This document shows positions 7,215 through 14,408 of a stretch of 14,903 nucleotides of DNA, piece after piece. The stretch is from assembly GCA_043802925.1 (NCBI GenBank), contig JAZDKP010000313.1:1-14903 (forward strand), read 5' to 3'. The number at the start of each line of letters is the position of its first letter. Position 1 is the first letter of the stretch. The translations under genes and the position numbers were made by a program. The notes under the pieces were generated by a model, which did no database searches, was not told where the DNA came from, and saw nothing but the letters and a program-made list of their open reading frames with translations. This stretch comes from JAZDKP01 sp043802925. GTDB taxonomy: Bacteria > Fibrobacterota > OXYB2-FULL-49-7 > JAEUSG01.

Positions 7215-7994
7215 ATGGCCTCCGAAATTCTTTTTCTATGCCTGGGTCTCACGGGCGGTTTTGTTTCCGGTCTGCTCGGCATCGGAGGCGCATTGATAAT
7301 AATTCCGCTCTTGCTCTACGCGCCGCCCTGTTTTGGAATCGCTCCCCTGTCCATGCATGAGGTTTCGGGCCTTTCCATGATTCAGGTCTTTTTCGCCGCG
7401 CTCTCCGGAAGCGTCCGTCATTGGAAAAACCACACGGTTTCCGTTGGCCTTTTGTGGCGCCTGGGACTCCCGTTTTCTCTCTCCACGATGGCCGGCGCTG
7501 TTCTTTCCAGTGCCATCAGCGGGCCGCACCTCACCCTCGTGTTCGGCTGCCTGACCCTGTCCGCGGCATTCCTGATGTTATTTCCAAGGCGGAAGCATCG
7601 GGAAAATGACGATACGGACGCGCCGGTTTATTCTCATGCGTGGCTGGAGGTTATGTCGGGGATTTCGATAGGGCTGATTTCAGGACTCGTCGGCGTGGGT
7701 GGAGGGTTCATCCTGATACCGCTGATGCTGCACGTCCTGAAAGTCCCGCTGCGCACGGCCGTGGGCACCAGCCTGGCCATTGTTCTGTTCGGTTCCGTCT
7801 CCGGGGCCGTTGGAAAAATTGCAACGGACCAAATCGCCTGGCTCCCCGCTCTGGCACTGGTCCTAGGCACCATCCCCGCCGCCCAGGCAGGCGCTCTTGT
7901 CAACGCTACCCTGCCCGACCAACGGCTTCGCCAGGCGCTCTTTTGCGTGGTGGTCCTGACCACGCTCCAGGTCTGGTATAAAATTCTCAGTTAA
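7215..7994 (+). CDS. TauE/SafE-family membrane transporter (sulfite exporter family)
   Basis: 259 residues, normal for the family. Proteins of this family move small anions such as sulfite or sulfoacetate across the inner membrane; the substrate here is unknown. Two internal repeats are visible, each starting with the family glycine motif: GFVSGLLGIGGALIIIPLLL near residues 14-35 and GLISGLVGVGGGFILIPLML near residues 154-175. About seven to eight hydrophobic segments span the length. No good ribosome site precedes the ATG, and a TATATT at 7199-7204 lies so close that the mRNA might be nearly leaderless. It converges with the HD-GYP gene, with a 23-bp gap. Confidence 0.9.
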   Translation: MASEILFLCLGLTGGFVSGLLGIGGALIIIPLLLYAPPCFGIAPLSMHEVSGLSMIQVFFAALSGSVRHWKNHTVSVGLLWRLGLPFSLSTMAGAVLSSAISGPHLTLVFGCLTLSAAFLMLFPRRKHRENDDTDAPVYSHAWLEVMSGISIGLISGLVGVGGGFILIPLMLHVLKVPLRTAVGTSLAIVLFGSVSGAVGKIATDQIAWLPALALVLGTIPAAQAGALVNATLPDQRLRQALFCVVVLTTLQVWYKILS

Positions 7995-8017
7995 GCGCAG
8001 ACAACGGCCAAGGGATG

Positions 8018-9322
8018 CTAATCCTTGAACTTGGCCAAAATGGCGATGAATTCCTGCTCCAGTTCCATGAAAATATCGACGATATCGGGGTCGAAGTGGG
8101 CGCCCCGCTCCTCGAGGATGATGGAGCGCGCCTTGTCGTGCGGAATGGCGTTTTTATAGCAGCGCTTGGAAGTGAGCGCATCGTAAACGTCCGCCAGCGC
8201 CACAATGCGCGCGGAAAGCGGGACTTCGGAGCCTTTGAGCGGACGGTGGCCCTGGATGTTGAGCGTGGGATGGCCGCCCTCAGCCGGGTAATTGGGATAA
8301 CCGCTGCCATCCCATTTCTGGTGATGGTTGTAGGCGATTTCCTTGCCCAGCGTAAGGAAGGAACGGAAGGAGAGCTGTTTTTCAATATCGCGCAGGGTGT
8401 CGCCACCGTAGATGGAATGGTATTTCATCAATTCGAATTCGTCGGGAGTAAGCTTGCCGGGCTTTTTCAGCACACGGTCCTCGATGCCCACCTTGCCGAT
8501 ATCGTGCAGAGGCGCGGAAATGAAGATTTCATCCACATAAGTATCAGTGATATAATGACGGTACTTGGGGCTTTGCCCGAGCCCCTTGGCGATGAGCCGC
8601 GAGTAATGCGCCATGCGGATGACGTGGTTGCCGGTCTCGGGGTCGCGGTATTCCGTGATTTTTGAAAGCCCGAGGATGGAGACTTTCTGGAGTTCGTCGC
8701 GTTCGCGCGTGCGCTCGCTGATTTCCTTTTCGAGCGTATCGTTGTAATTGGTGAGCACCTCTTCAAACTTTTTCTTTTCCGTGATGTCAATAATCGTGCC
8801 CTGGATGCGGACGCCGGTGGGCGTGTCAAGGTGGCGGCTGGAGAGCCGTCCCCACCACTCTTTGTCGCCCGCGTTGCGGAACTTGAGCTCAATGCTGGTA
8901 ATCATCTTTTCCTTGCGGATGATTTCCAGGAATTCCTCGCGCTGCGACGCGGAGCTCCAGAAACGCTGCGGCAGAAATTCGTCGCTGACAAGGGCCTCGG
9001 GGCTGGTGCCGAGCATGTCGGCGAACGCCTGGTTAACATAAGCGACTTCGCCCATCCCCAGGCCCGGCGTGGCAATGAAGATGCCGGTGAGTGAATTGTC
9101 GAGAATGGCGCGTTCGTTAAATTCGGACTTGTTGACCGTGAAAAGGTAGATGGAAAGGCGGACGCCGACCATGCAGAGGGCCGAAATGAGAAAAATGACA
9201 ATGAAAATCTGCAGGGGCTGAAAAAACTCGAAAAGGCCGGCCACCACGACCACCCCCATCTGCAGCACAAGCGAAATCACGCCTGAAAGCGCGGAGATTC
9301 GAAAAGATAATTCTTTTGACAT
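8018..9322 (-). CDS. Membrane PAS/HD-GYP protein, probable cyclic-di-GMP phosphodiesterase
   Basis: 434 residues from the ATG at 9322; a longer frame exists only from a TTG at 9361 that is almost inside the AmrS gene. Layout: two membrane helices (about 10-60), a PAS sensor domain (about 70-180, with YVNQAFADMLG and a closing GTIIDITEKK), a short coiled coil (about 185-215), then an HD-GYP domain to the end. Metal and catalytic residues look complete: NHV, LHDIGKVG (H273/D274), KYHSIYGG, NHHQKWDGSGYP and ADVYDAL. HD-GYP enzymes degrade cyclic di-GMP, so the protein may couple an envelope or redox signal to that messenger. An insertion of about 16 residues follows the GYP motif. It is the last gene of a four-gene minus-strand run. 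Confidence 0.92.
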   Translation of the reverse strand: MSKELSFRISALSGVISLVLQMGVVVVAGLFEFFQPLQIFIVIFLISALCMVGVRLSIYLFTVNKSEFNERAILDNSLTGIFIATPGLGMGEVAYVNQAFADMLGTSPEALVSDEFLPQRFWSSASQREEFLEIIRKEKMITSIELKFRNAGDKEWWGRLSSRHLDTPTGVRIQGTIIDITEKKKFEEVLTNYNDTLEKEISERTRERDELQKVSILGLSKITEYRDPETGNHVIRMAHYSRLIAKGLGQSPKYRHYITDTYVDEIFISAPLHDIGKVGIEDRVLKKPGKLTPDEFELMKYHSIYGGDTLRDIEKQLSFRSFLTLGKEIAYNHHQKWDGSGYPNYPAEGGHPTLNIQGHRPLKGSEVPLSARIVALADVYDALTSKRCYKNAIPHDKARSIILEERGAHFDPDIVDIFMELEQEFIAILAKFKD

Positions 9323-9364
9323 AATAGATAAGGATTGATAATAATATAGAATAAGCGCCAAGCG

Positions 9365-10372
9365 CTAGTCAAACACTCCGGGCATGGCAAGTCCACAGTG
9401 CGGACAGCGGCCGTCCGGCAGCAGATTGGAGGACGATACGGAACAGCCGTGCCGCTGGATGAGCCGCGTGCGGCAGTCCGGGCAGCGCGTGCTCTCCCCC
9501 TCTTCCCCGGGCACGTTCCCGGTGTAGACAAAACGGAGCCCCTCTTCCCGGCCGATGTCGCACGCCCGGCGGAGCAAGGCCACAGGCGTGGGGTCGCGGT
9601 CGGTCATGCGGTACTGCGGATGGAACCGGGACAGATGCCAGGGGAGGTCAACAGAGACCGATGCAAGGAAGCGGGCAATGGCCCGGAACTCGGCCTCCGA
9701 ATCGTTCATCGAAGGCACCAGCAGCGTGGTCACCTCAAGCCAGACCCCGGCCGCATGCAAAACGCGGATGTTTTCGAGCACCGGGCCGAGCGCGCCGCCC
9801 ATCACCTTCCGGTAGGTCGCCTCTGAAAAACATTTAAGATCCACGTTGACCGCATCGAGAAAGGAAGCGGCCGCCTGGCACGCGGCCGGGCTCATAAACC
9901 CGTTGGTCACAAAGACGTTCCGCAGTCCCTGTAAGCGGGCGAGCCGCGCCGTGTCTTCCGCGAACTCGAAAAAGACCGTGGGCTCGGAATAGGTGAAGGA
10001 AATCGAGCGCGCTCCGCTCCGGACCGCCTGTGCCACCAGCGCCTCCGGGCCGATTTGGCGGGAAGGAATGGTAAACCCGTTGGCCTGCGACAGGGAAGCA
10101 TTTTGGCAGAACGCGCAATGAAAATTGCAGCCGCGTGCCGCGTATGAATAGGTGGTGCTGCCAGGCAGAAAATGTAAAAGGGGTTTCTTTTCAACCGGGT
10201 CGAGGGCCAGCGCGGCCATTTCGCCGTAGTTTTCGGAGTAAAGAACCCCGTCCCGGTTGCGGCGCACCGCGCAGCGGCCGGTCCGTCCCTCTGGAATGAC
10301 GCAACCGTGCGCGCACAGGCCGCACCGGACCCGTCCCCTGCCGGCCATCTGCCAGAAACGGGCCTGCTCCAC
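9365..10372 (-). CDS. amrS: AmrS-like radical SAM protein (AmmeMemoRadiSam system family)
   Basis: 335 residues starting from a GTG at 10372, with GAGG 8 nt upstream; homologues begin at the same point (EARF-like start). The radical SAM cluster motif C82-x3-C86-x2-C89 sits in GCNFHCAFCQN. Before it are the conserved N-terminal Cys region (RVRCGLCAHGCVIPEGRTGRC) and the ALDPVEKKPLLHFLPGS signature. Near the C-terminus two CxxC pairs (CPDC and CPHC, with a Cys between) form a zinc-ribbon-like tail seen in this family. The physiological reaction is not established. The usual partners, AMMECR1 and Memo, are not in the window. It starts 11 nt after an unrecognised zinc-ribbon gene and is followed 42 nt later by the HD-GYP gene. 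Confidence 0.9.
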   Translation of the reverse strand: MEQARFWQMAGRGRVRCGLCAHGCVIPEGRTGRCAVRRNRDGVLYSENYGEMAALALDPVEKKPLLHFLPGSTTYSYAARGCNFHCAFCQNASLSQANGFTIPSRQIGPEALVAQAVRSGARSISFTYSEPTVFFEFAEDTARLARLQGLRNVFVTNGFMSPAACQAAASFLDAVNVDLKCFSEATYRKVMGGALGPVLENIRVLHAAGVWLEVTTLLVPSMNDSEAEFRAIARFLASVSVDLPWHLSRFHPQYRMTDRDPTPVALLRRACDIGREEGLRFVYTGNVPGEEGESTRCPDCRTRLIQRHGCSVSSSNLLPDGRCPHCGLAMPGVFD

Positions 10373-10383
10373 CTTGGGCGCCT

Positions 10384-10779
10384 CTACTCGAGCTTGTTCA
10401 GGAATTCAGCGACCGAGCCGGAGGTATGCAGGTCAATCATGAGGTTGAAGATGTCGTCCCGACTGATGACCTCCGGCAACGGAGCGCCCTTTTTTAGCCC
10501 TTTTTTGGATACGCGGCGCGGCATGAACATGACCACCCCCGACATCTTTTTCTGCTTATGCCGGCTGACCCGCTCAAGCAGCGCGTGGATGCCCTTGAGC
10601 TGCCGGGAACGGGCCAAGTCATCGATTTCGCTCCGGCTCACCTGATAGGTCGTGTTAAGATAATGCAGCAAGACCGCGCCACAGCCCGGACAATTGAGCA
10701 GGAGCACGGCATGCGTGTTTTTAAGGGCCAGGGTGTGGCGCTGGCGGCAGGAGGGGCATGAGAGTTCGAGCGCTGTCAT
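10384..10779 (-). CDS. Unrecognised small zinc-ribbon protein
   Basis: 131 residues with no family I can name. The N-terminal 40 residues contain C8-x2-C11 and C30-x2-C33, the spacing of a four-Cys zinc ribbon. A basic middle segment (RHKQKK, RRVSKKGLKKG, about 73-98) follows, then an acidic, helical C-terminus ending in SVAEFLNKLE. There is no signal peptide or membrane helix, so it is probably cytosolic and might bind nucleic acid or protein. Its ATG overlaps the stop of the FmdB-like gene (ATGA), and the AmrS gene begins 11 nt after its stop, so the three are likely translated from one mRNA. Confidence 0.75.
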   Translation of the reverse strand: MTALELSCPSCRQRHTLALKNTHAVLLLNCPGCGAVLLHYLNTTYQVSRSEIDDLARSRQLKGIHALLERVSRHKQKKMSGVVMFMPRRVSKKGLKKGAPLPEVISRDDIFNLMIDLHTSGSVAEFLNKLE

Positions 10780-11102
10780 GCCTTGTCCGTTGCGCTGCCC
10801 GCGGCTTTGGAAACCGAATCACCACCCGCTTTCGGCTTGGAATCCGAAGATCCGGTTGACGCACCCGCAGTGCCGGAGCTTGCGGTATCGCTCTGCGCCT
10901 TCTTTTTATAATCGCCGGACCGGTAGTCCGTACTGTAAAAGCCGCTCCCTTTGAACAGGAACCCGGCCCCGCCCCCGATGGCGCGCATGACCGCTCCTCC
11001 GCACGTCTTGTCCGGGCATACCGTGACCGGCGCCTCGGTGATTTTCTGCCATCGTTCAAATGATTGATGGCATTTATCACAGACATATTCATAGGTGGGC
11101 AT
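10776..11102 (-). CDS. FmdB-family zinc-ribbon protein
   Basis: 108 residues from the ATG at 11102, chosen over the upstream ATG at 11156 because MPTYEYVCDKCHQSFE is the canonical FmdB start and an AGGAGAA site lies 8 nt before it. The ribbon uses C8/C11 and C29/C34; the second pair is CPDKTC (four residues between) rather than the usual CxxC. Then come GGGAGFLFKGSGFYSTDYR, also typical, and a low-complexity Ser/Gly/Ala/Lys tail (about 65-108). The molecular role of these putative regulatory proteins is poorly known. It leads the FmdB, zinc ribbon, AmrS, HD-GYP run and is divergent from the PEGA-OmpA gene. Confidence 0.88.
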   Translation of the reverse strand: MPTYEYVCDKCHQSFERWQKITEAPVTVCPDKTCGGAVMRAIGGGAGFLFKGSGFYSTDYRSGDYKKKAQSDTASSGTAGASTGSSDSKPKAGGDSVSKAAGSATDKA

Positions 11103-11144
11103 GGATGGCGTTCTCCTGTTGCGTCCGGTTTCTTTGACGCTTAA

Positions 11145-11172
11145 AATATAATTCATCGGGGATGTGAGTAAA
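11145..11172 (-). promoter_or_regulatory. Probable promoter of the FmdB-AmrS-HD-GYP run
   Basis: On the minus strand, TTTACT (11172-11167) and TATATT (11150-11145) are separated by 16 nt, giving a leader of about 35-40 nt before the ATG at 11102. It is back to back with the promoter of the divergent OmpA-like gene. Confidence 0.5.
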
Positions 11173-11183
11173 TGATGGAAGCG

Positions 11184-11211
11184 TTGATTTGTTGAATATC
11201 GATAATATAAT
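11184..11211 (+). promoter_or_regulatory. Probable sigma-70 promoter of the PEGA-TSP3-OmpA gene
   Basis: TTGATT (11184-11189) and a perfect TATAAT (11206-11211) are 16 nt apart, leaving a leader of about 50 nt before the ATG at 11267. This is the best -10 match noticed in the window. Confidence 0.65.
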
Positions 11212-11266
11212 TTTTATCAAAACCCTTTTAAAACCAGGACTTCAAGTTTTAAGGAAATCCTTAATT

Positions 11267-13036
11267 ATGTTGAAACCCACCCTTTTTCCCGCCATCCTCC
11301 TGCTATCCGCCGGTTGCCTTTTTGCGCAAACCCCGGCGGCCACGCCCGTTGCGGTGCAGCCCGAAACCGCCCCGGTCTACCAGGCCCCGCCGGCCGTGGA
11401 CCCCGCCGTGGCCGCAGACCCGCTTTATGTAAGGGCCCGGCGCGCGGACGCGCTTTTTAAATACCACCCGGATCGCGCCTACGGCACCCTCGATGTCACC
11501 ACCTCCACCCCGGATGCCGCCTTTTACCTGGGGCCCTGGTACGTGGACCGCACCCCTATCGCCAACCTCAAGCTTTACGCCGGAAATTTTGAGTACCGCA
11601 CGCGCCTCCGGGGCTACCAAGAGGTCACCGGAGCCGTGACCCTCCAACCCAACGAAAAAGCAGCCCTGAACCTGAGCAACCCTAAAAAAAAGGGGGGCGT
11701 TCTCATCAAAACAACCCCGGAAGGTGTTCAGGTCAGCCTCGGCAACAAACCCTTCGGCACCACCAACGCCGGCGGACTCCAAATCACCGACCTCAGCGCC
11801 GGCACCTACACGGTCAAGCTTGCCAGGGCCGGTTTCCAGACGCAGGAGCGCACGCTCAAAGTTATCGACGGTGAAAAAAACGGCATCTCCGCCTGGCTTT
11901 CCGAAAACTACGGCAGTCTCCGCGTCGAATGTCCGATCCCTGAAACCCCGAGCTTTGTCTACGCCAATAACATCTATTGGGGACGCACCCCCATCACCCT
12001 CGACCATCTCCGGCCCGGAAAAACAGTGGTCCGCGTCGAACAGGAAAACTACGCCCCCTTCCTAAAAACCCTCATCGTCAAGTCCGATGAGGTCACCTCG
12101 GTCACCGCGACCCTTCAGAAAGACCGCAGCTACACCAACATCAGCCCTTATGGCAAACTCGAGGGCTCCTGGGGAGACAAGGACGGCGACGGTATTCCCA
12201 ACGACCTCGACAAGTGTCCTGAAGACCCCGAGGACTTGGACGGGTTTCAGGAGAACGACGGATGCCCGGACGCCGATAACGACTACGACGGCCTTTCCGA
12301 CATCAAAGAGAAGGACAACAAATACCGCGACATGGCCGAAGACGTTGACGGTTTCCAGGACAACGACGGCGTCCCGGACTTTGACAACGACAGTGACAAC
12401 ATCCCCGATTCCGTGGACCTCTGCCCCGGCACGCCTGAAGACCGCGACGGGTTCGAAGAGCTGGATGGCTGTCCGGACCTTGATAACGATGCGGACGGAG
12501 TGCCCGACAGCGCGGATATTGCACCCATGGACCCCGAGGACAAGGACGGGTTTCAGGATACGGATGGCGCCCCGGATCTGGACAACGACAATGATGGCAT
12601 CAAGGATTATATGGATGCCTGTTCCAAAGAAGCGGAAATCTACAACAACTTCCAGGACGACGACGGCTGCCCGGACGAGAAAATCGCTGAACCGCGCATG
12701 GGCACACTGGCGCTCATGGTCTACGACCCCAAGTCCCCGGACTTGCCGCTGGCTTTCTTTGACCAGCTCGATTCAGTTTACAACGCCCTGATCGCCTACC
12801 CCAACGCGCTCATCGAAATCAAAGTCCATTCCGACAACCGCGGAAAACCCTCCAACAAGATTGCCCAGACTGAGGAGCGGGCACAGATTATCCGACGCTA
12901 CCTCGGCTACCGTCAACGGGTGCCTGCCTATCGCTACCAGGTCATGAGCCTCGGCGGCAGTGACCCCATTGCAAGCAACACCAGCCAGGAAGGCCGTGAC
13001 CGCAACACGCGTCTCGAGTTAAAGCGCGTAAAATAG
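11267..13036 (+). CDS. Exported protein with PEGA repeats, TSP type-3 repeats and an OmpA-like C-terminus
   Basis: 589 residues from the ATG at 11267; the frame also extends upstream to a TTG at 11189, which overlaps the promoter and is rejected. Residues 1-21 are a signal peptide; the Cys in LSAGC is a poor lipobox, so cleavage near LFA-Q is more likely. Three PEGA-like beta domains follow (about 72-135, 143-210 and 215-290), then a calcium-binding thrombospondin type-3 array (about 304-469) with units of 33-36 residues carrying DGFQ-DG-PD-DND-DG. The last 110 residues resemble the OmpA peptidoglycan-binding domain (KVHSDNRG, then GRDRNTRLELK). It probably sits in the periplasm or outer membrane, tied to peptidoglycan. 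The partner or cargo of the PEGA part is unknown. Confidence 0.9.
   Translation: MLKPTLFPAILLLSAGCLFAQTPAATPVAVQPETAPVYQAPPAVDPAVAADPLYVRARRADALFKYHPDRAYGTLDVTTSTPDAAFYLGPWYVDRTPIANLKLYAGNFEYRTRLRGYQEVTGAVTLQPNEKAALNLSNPKKKGGVLIKTTPEGVQVSLGNKPFGTTNAGGLQITDLSAGTYTVKLARAGFQTQERTLKVIDGEKNGISAWLSENYGSLRVECPIPETPSFVYANNIYWGRTPITLDHLRPGKTVVRVEQENYAPFLKTLIVKSDEVTSVTATLQKDRSYTNISPYGKLEGSWGDKDGDGIPNDLDKCPEDPEDLDGFQENDGCPDADNDYDGLSDIKEKDNKYRDMAEDVDGFQDNDGVPDFDNDSDNIPDSVDLCPGTPEDRDGFEELDGCPDLDNDADGVPDSADIAPMDPEDKDGFQDTDGAPDLDNDNDGIKDYMDACSKEAEIYNNFQDDDGCPDEKIAEPRMGTLALMVYDPKSPDLPLAFFDQLDSVYNALIAYPNALIEIKVHSDNRGKPSNKIAQTEERAQIIRRYLGYRQRVPAYRYQVMSLGGSDPIASNTSQEGRDRNTRLELKRVK
12176..12675 (+). repeat. Tandem thrombospondin type-3 repeats (about 99-108 bp units)
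   Basis: Four aligned units begin DGFQEN, DGFQDN, DGFEEL and DGFQDT, and are 36, 33, 33 and 34 residues long. They are preceded by a partial unit (DKDGDGIPND) and followed by another partial (NFQDDDGCPD). The units are strongly Asp-rich and diverged at the DNA level, so recent expansion is unlikely. Confidence 0.85.
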
Positions 13037-13052
13037 ATTTGGCTGTTTTTTA

Positions 13053-14246
13053 TCAGGCCTTTGACTTCTTGACAACGGCCGCAGTGTCGCGGGCAATCAT
13101 GAGCTCTTCGTTGGTCCGGATGACCAGCACCTGGGTGGGGCCGCTGCTAATGCATTCCGCGCTCTTTACGTTCAGTGTTTCATCAACTTTGATACCGAGA
13201 AAATCGAGGTTGTCGCAAACCAACGTGCGGACCTGGACCGCGTTTTCACCGATACCTCCGGTGAAGACCAAAGCATCAACACCTCCGAGCGCGGCCGCAA
13301 AGGAACCGATATATTTTTTTACACGATAGCAAAAGACGTCGATAGCAAGTTTGTGCTGCTTGCTCCCCTTGTTCGCTTCAATCATGATTTCGCGCAGGTC
13401 GTTGCTGGTCTGTGAAAGCCCGAGAAGGCCGCTCTGCTTGTTCATGAGGTTGTCGATTTCCTTAAGCGAAAGCCCTTCGGTCTCCATGAGGTAGGGAATG
13501 ATGGCAGGGTCGATGTCGCCGCAGCGGGTGCCCATGACCAGTCCTTCGAGCGGGGTGAACCCCATGGACGTGTCGATGGAAATGCCGTGGTCGACCGCGG
13601 CCACACTGGAACCGTTACCGAGGTGGCACGTGATGATTTTGGTCTGCTCGATGGGCCTGCCCAGGATGGCCGCGGCGCGGTACGAAACGAACTTGTGCGA
13701 CGTGCCATGGAACCCGTAGCGGCGGATGCCGAACTTGGTATACACCGTATAGGGCAGGCCGTAGATGTAGGACTTTTCCGGCATGCGGTTATGGAAGGCC
13801 GTGTCAAAGACCGCGACCTGGGGGATGCCGGGCAGGAGCGTCTTGCAGACCTCAATGCCCTTGAGGTTGTGCGGATTGTGGAGCGGTGCAAACTTGCAAT
13901 ATTCGCGGATGCTCGCCTCAACCGCGGCGTCAATGATGACCGAACCTGAAAATTTTTCACCCCCGTGCACCACGCGATGGCCGATCCCGTCGATTTCCGC
14001 CTTGTCCTTGATGACCCCGCGGTCGGGAGACAGGAGGAGGCCAATGATGCGTTCGATGGCCTTTTCGTGGTTCAACACTTCTTCCGTCTGTTTGAGCTTC
14101 TCCTGGCCCGCGGCCTCGTAGGTAAGGATAGCTTGGGACGAGCCGATTTTCTCGATTCCGCCCTTGGCAAAGAGCTTTTCCGCCACGGCCTCCATGAACT
14201 GGAACTTGATGGAAGAGCTGCCGTTGTTGAGCACGAGTATTTTCAT
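13053..14246 (-). CDS. ackA: Acetate kinase
   Basis: 397 residues from the ATG at 14246, with an AAGGA site upstream; a longer TTG-started frame adds a non-conserved leader. It interconverts acetyl phosphate plus ADP with acetate plus ATP. Signatures include KILVLNNGSSSIKF at the N-terminus, GHRVVHGGEKF, FDTAFHNRMPEKSYIYGLP, RYGFHGTSHKFVS, CHLGNGSSVAAV, DTSMGFTPLEGLVMGTRCGD and FTGGIGENA. Phosphate, nucleotide and catalytic Arg/His regions are all intact. pta, the usual neighbour, is not in the window. The 3' end converges on the OmpA-like gene with a 16-bp gap. A TTGACT at 14321-14316 gives a candidate promoter. Confidence 0.98.
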   Translation of the reverse strand: MKILVLNNGSSSIKFQFMEAVAEKLFAKGGIEKIGSSQAILTYEAAGQEKLKQTEEVLNHEKAIERIIGLLLSPDRGVIKDKAEIDGIGHRVVHGGEKFSGSVIIDAAVEASIREYCKFAPLHNPHNLKGIEVCKTLLPGIPQVAVFDTAFHNRMPEKSYIYGLPYTVYTKFGIRRYGFHGTSHKFVSYRAAAILGRPIEQTKIITCHLGNGSSVAAVDHGISIDTSMGFTPLEGLVMGTRCGDIDPAIIPYLMETEGLSLKEIDNLMNKQSGLLGLSQTSNDLREIMIEANKGSKQHKLAIDVFCYRVKKYIGSFAAALGGVDALVFTGGIGENAVQVRTLVCDNLDFLGIKVDETLNVKSAECISSGPTQVLVIRTNEELMIARDTAAVVKKSKA

Positions 14247-14292
14247 GGGGAGGTCCTTAAATATTGATGGGAAAGTCGTTTTAGCTGGCAGT

Positions 14293-14321
14293 AAAATTGT
14301 TTTTCCGCGGGATTGAGTCAA
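14293..14321 (-). promoter_or_regulatory. Possible promoter of ackA
   Basis: On the minus strand, TTGACT (14321-14316) has 17 nt to AATTTT (14298-14293). The -35 is good and the -10 weak, so confidence is limited. Confidence 0.3.
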
Positions 14322-14335
14322 GCCTCTTATCGGGC

Positions 14336-14355
14336 GCCACTGTTGGCCACTGTTT
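14336..14355. repeat. Tandem 10-bp direct repeat upstream of the ackA promoter
   Basis: GCCACTGTTG is followed immediately by GCCACTGTTT: two near-identical decamers one helical turn apart. They lie 15 bp upstream of the candidate ackA -35 box, so they could be a regulator site. The function is unknown. Confidence 0.4.
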
Positions 14356-14408
14356 GCCTCTTTTGTCCGGCCGATGTGAATATATTATTTTAACTTGGTA
14401 TTGTCCCT

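Noticed and set aside
8006..8036. Hairpin GGCCAAG...CTTGGCC between the convergent TauE and HD-GYP genes, as a terminator
   Set aside because: No T-run follows on either strand and part of the stem codes for the HD-GYP C-terminus, so it does not fit an intrinsic terminator.
9354..9366. AGCGC-caa-GCGCT hairpin at the end of the AmrS gene, as a terminator
   Set aside because: The stem is only 5 bp and what follows is AT-rich but not a T-run. It might attenuate HD-GYP expression, but the support is too weak.
12087..12791. A 234-residue shifted frame rich in Thr/Arg/Pro inside the OmpA-like gene
   Set aside because: It is a shadow frame of the Asp-rich type-3 repeats; the repeat pattern makes sense only in the annotated frame.
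13037..13075. GGCTG-ttttttat-CAGGCC between the OmpA-like gene and ackA, as a shared terminator
   Set aside because: The stem is short with a bulge, and the T-run is in the loop rather than after the stem.
14247..14321. N-terminal extension of acetate kinase from a TTG start
   Set aside because: The added 25 residues are not like acetate kinases, overlap the candidate promoter, and the internal ATG has a ribosome site.
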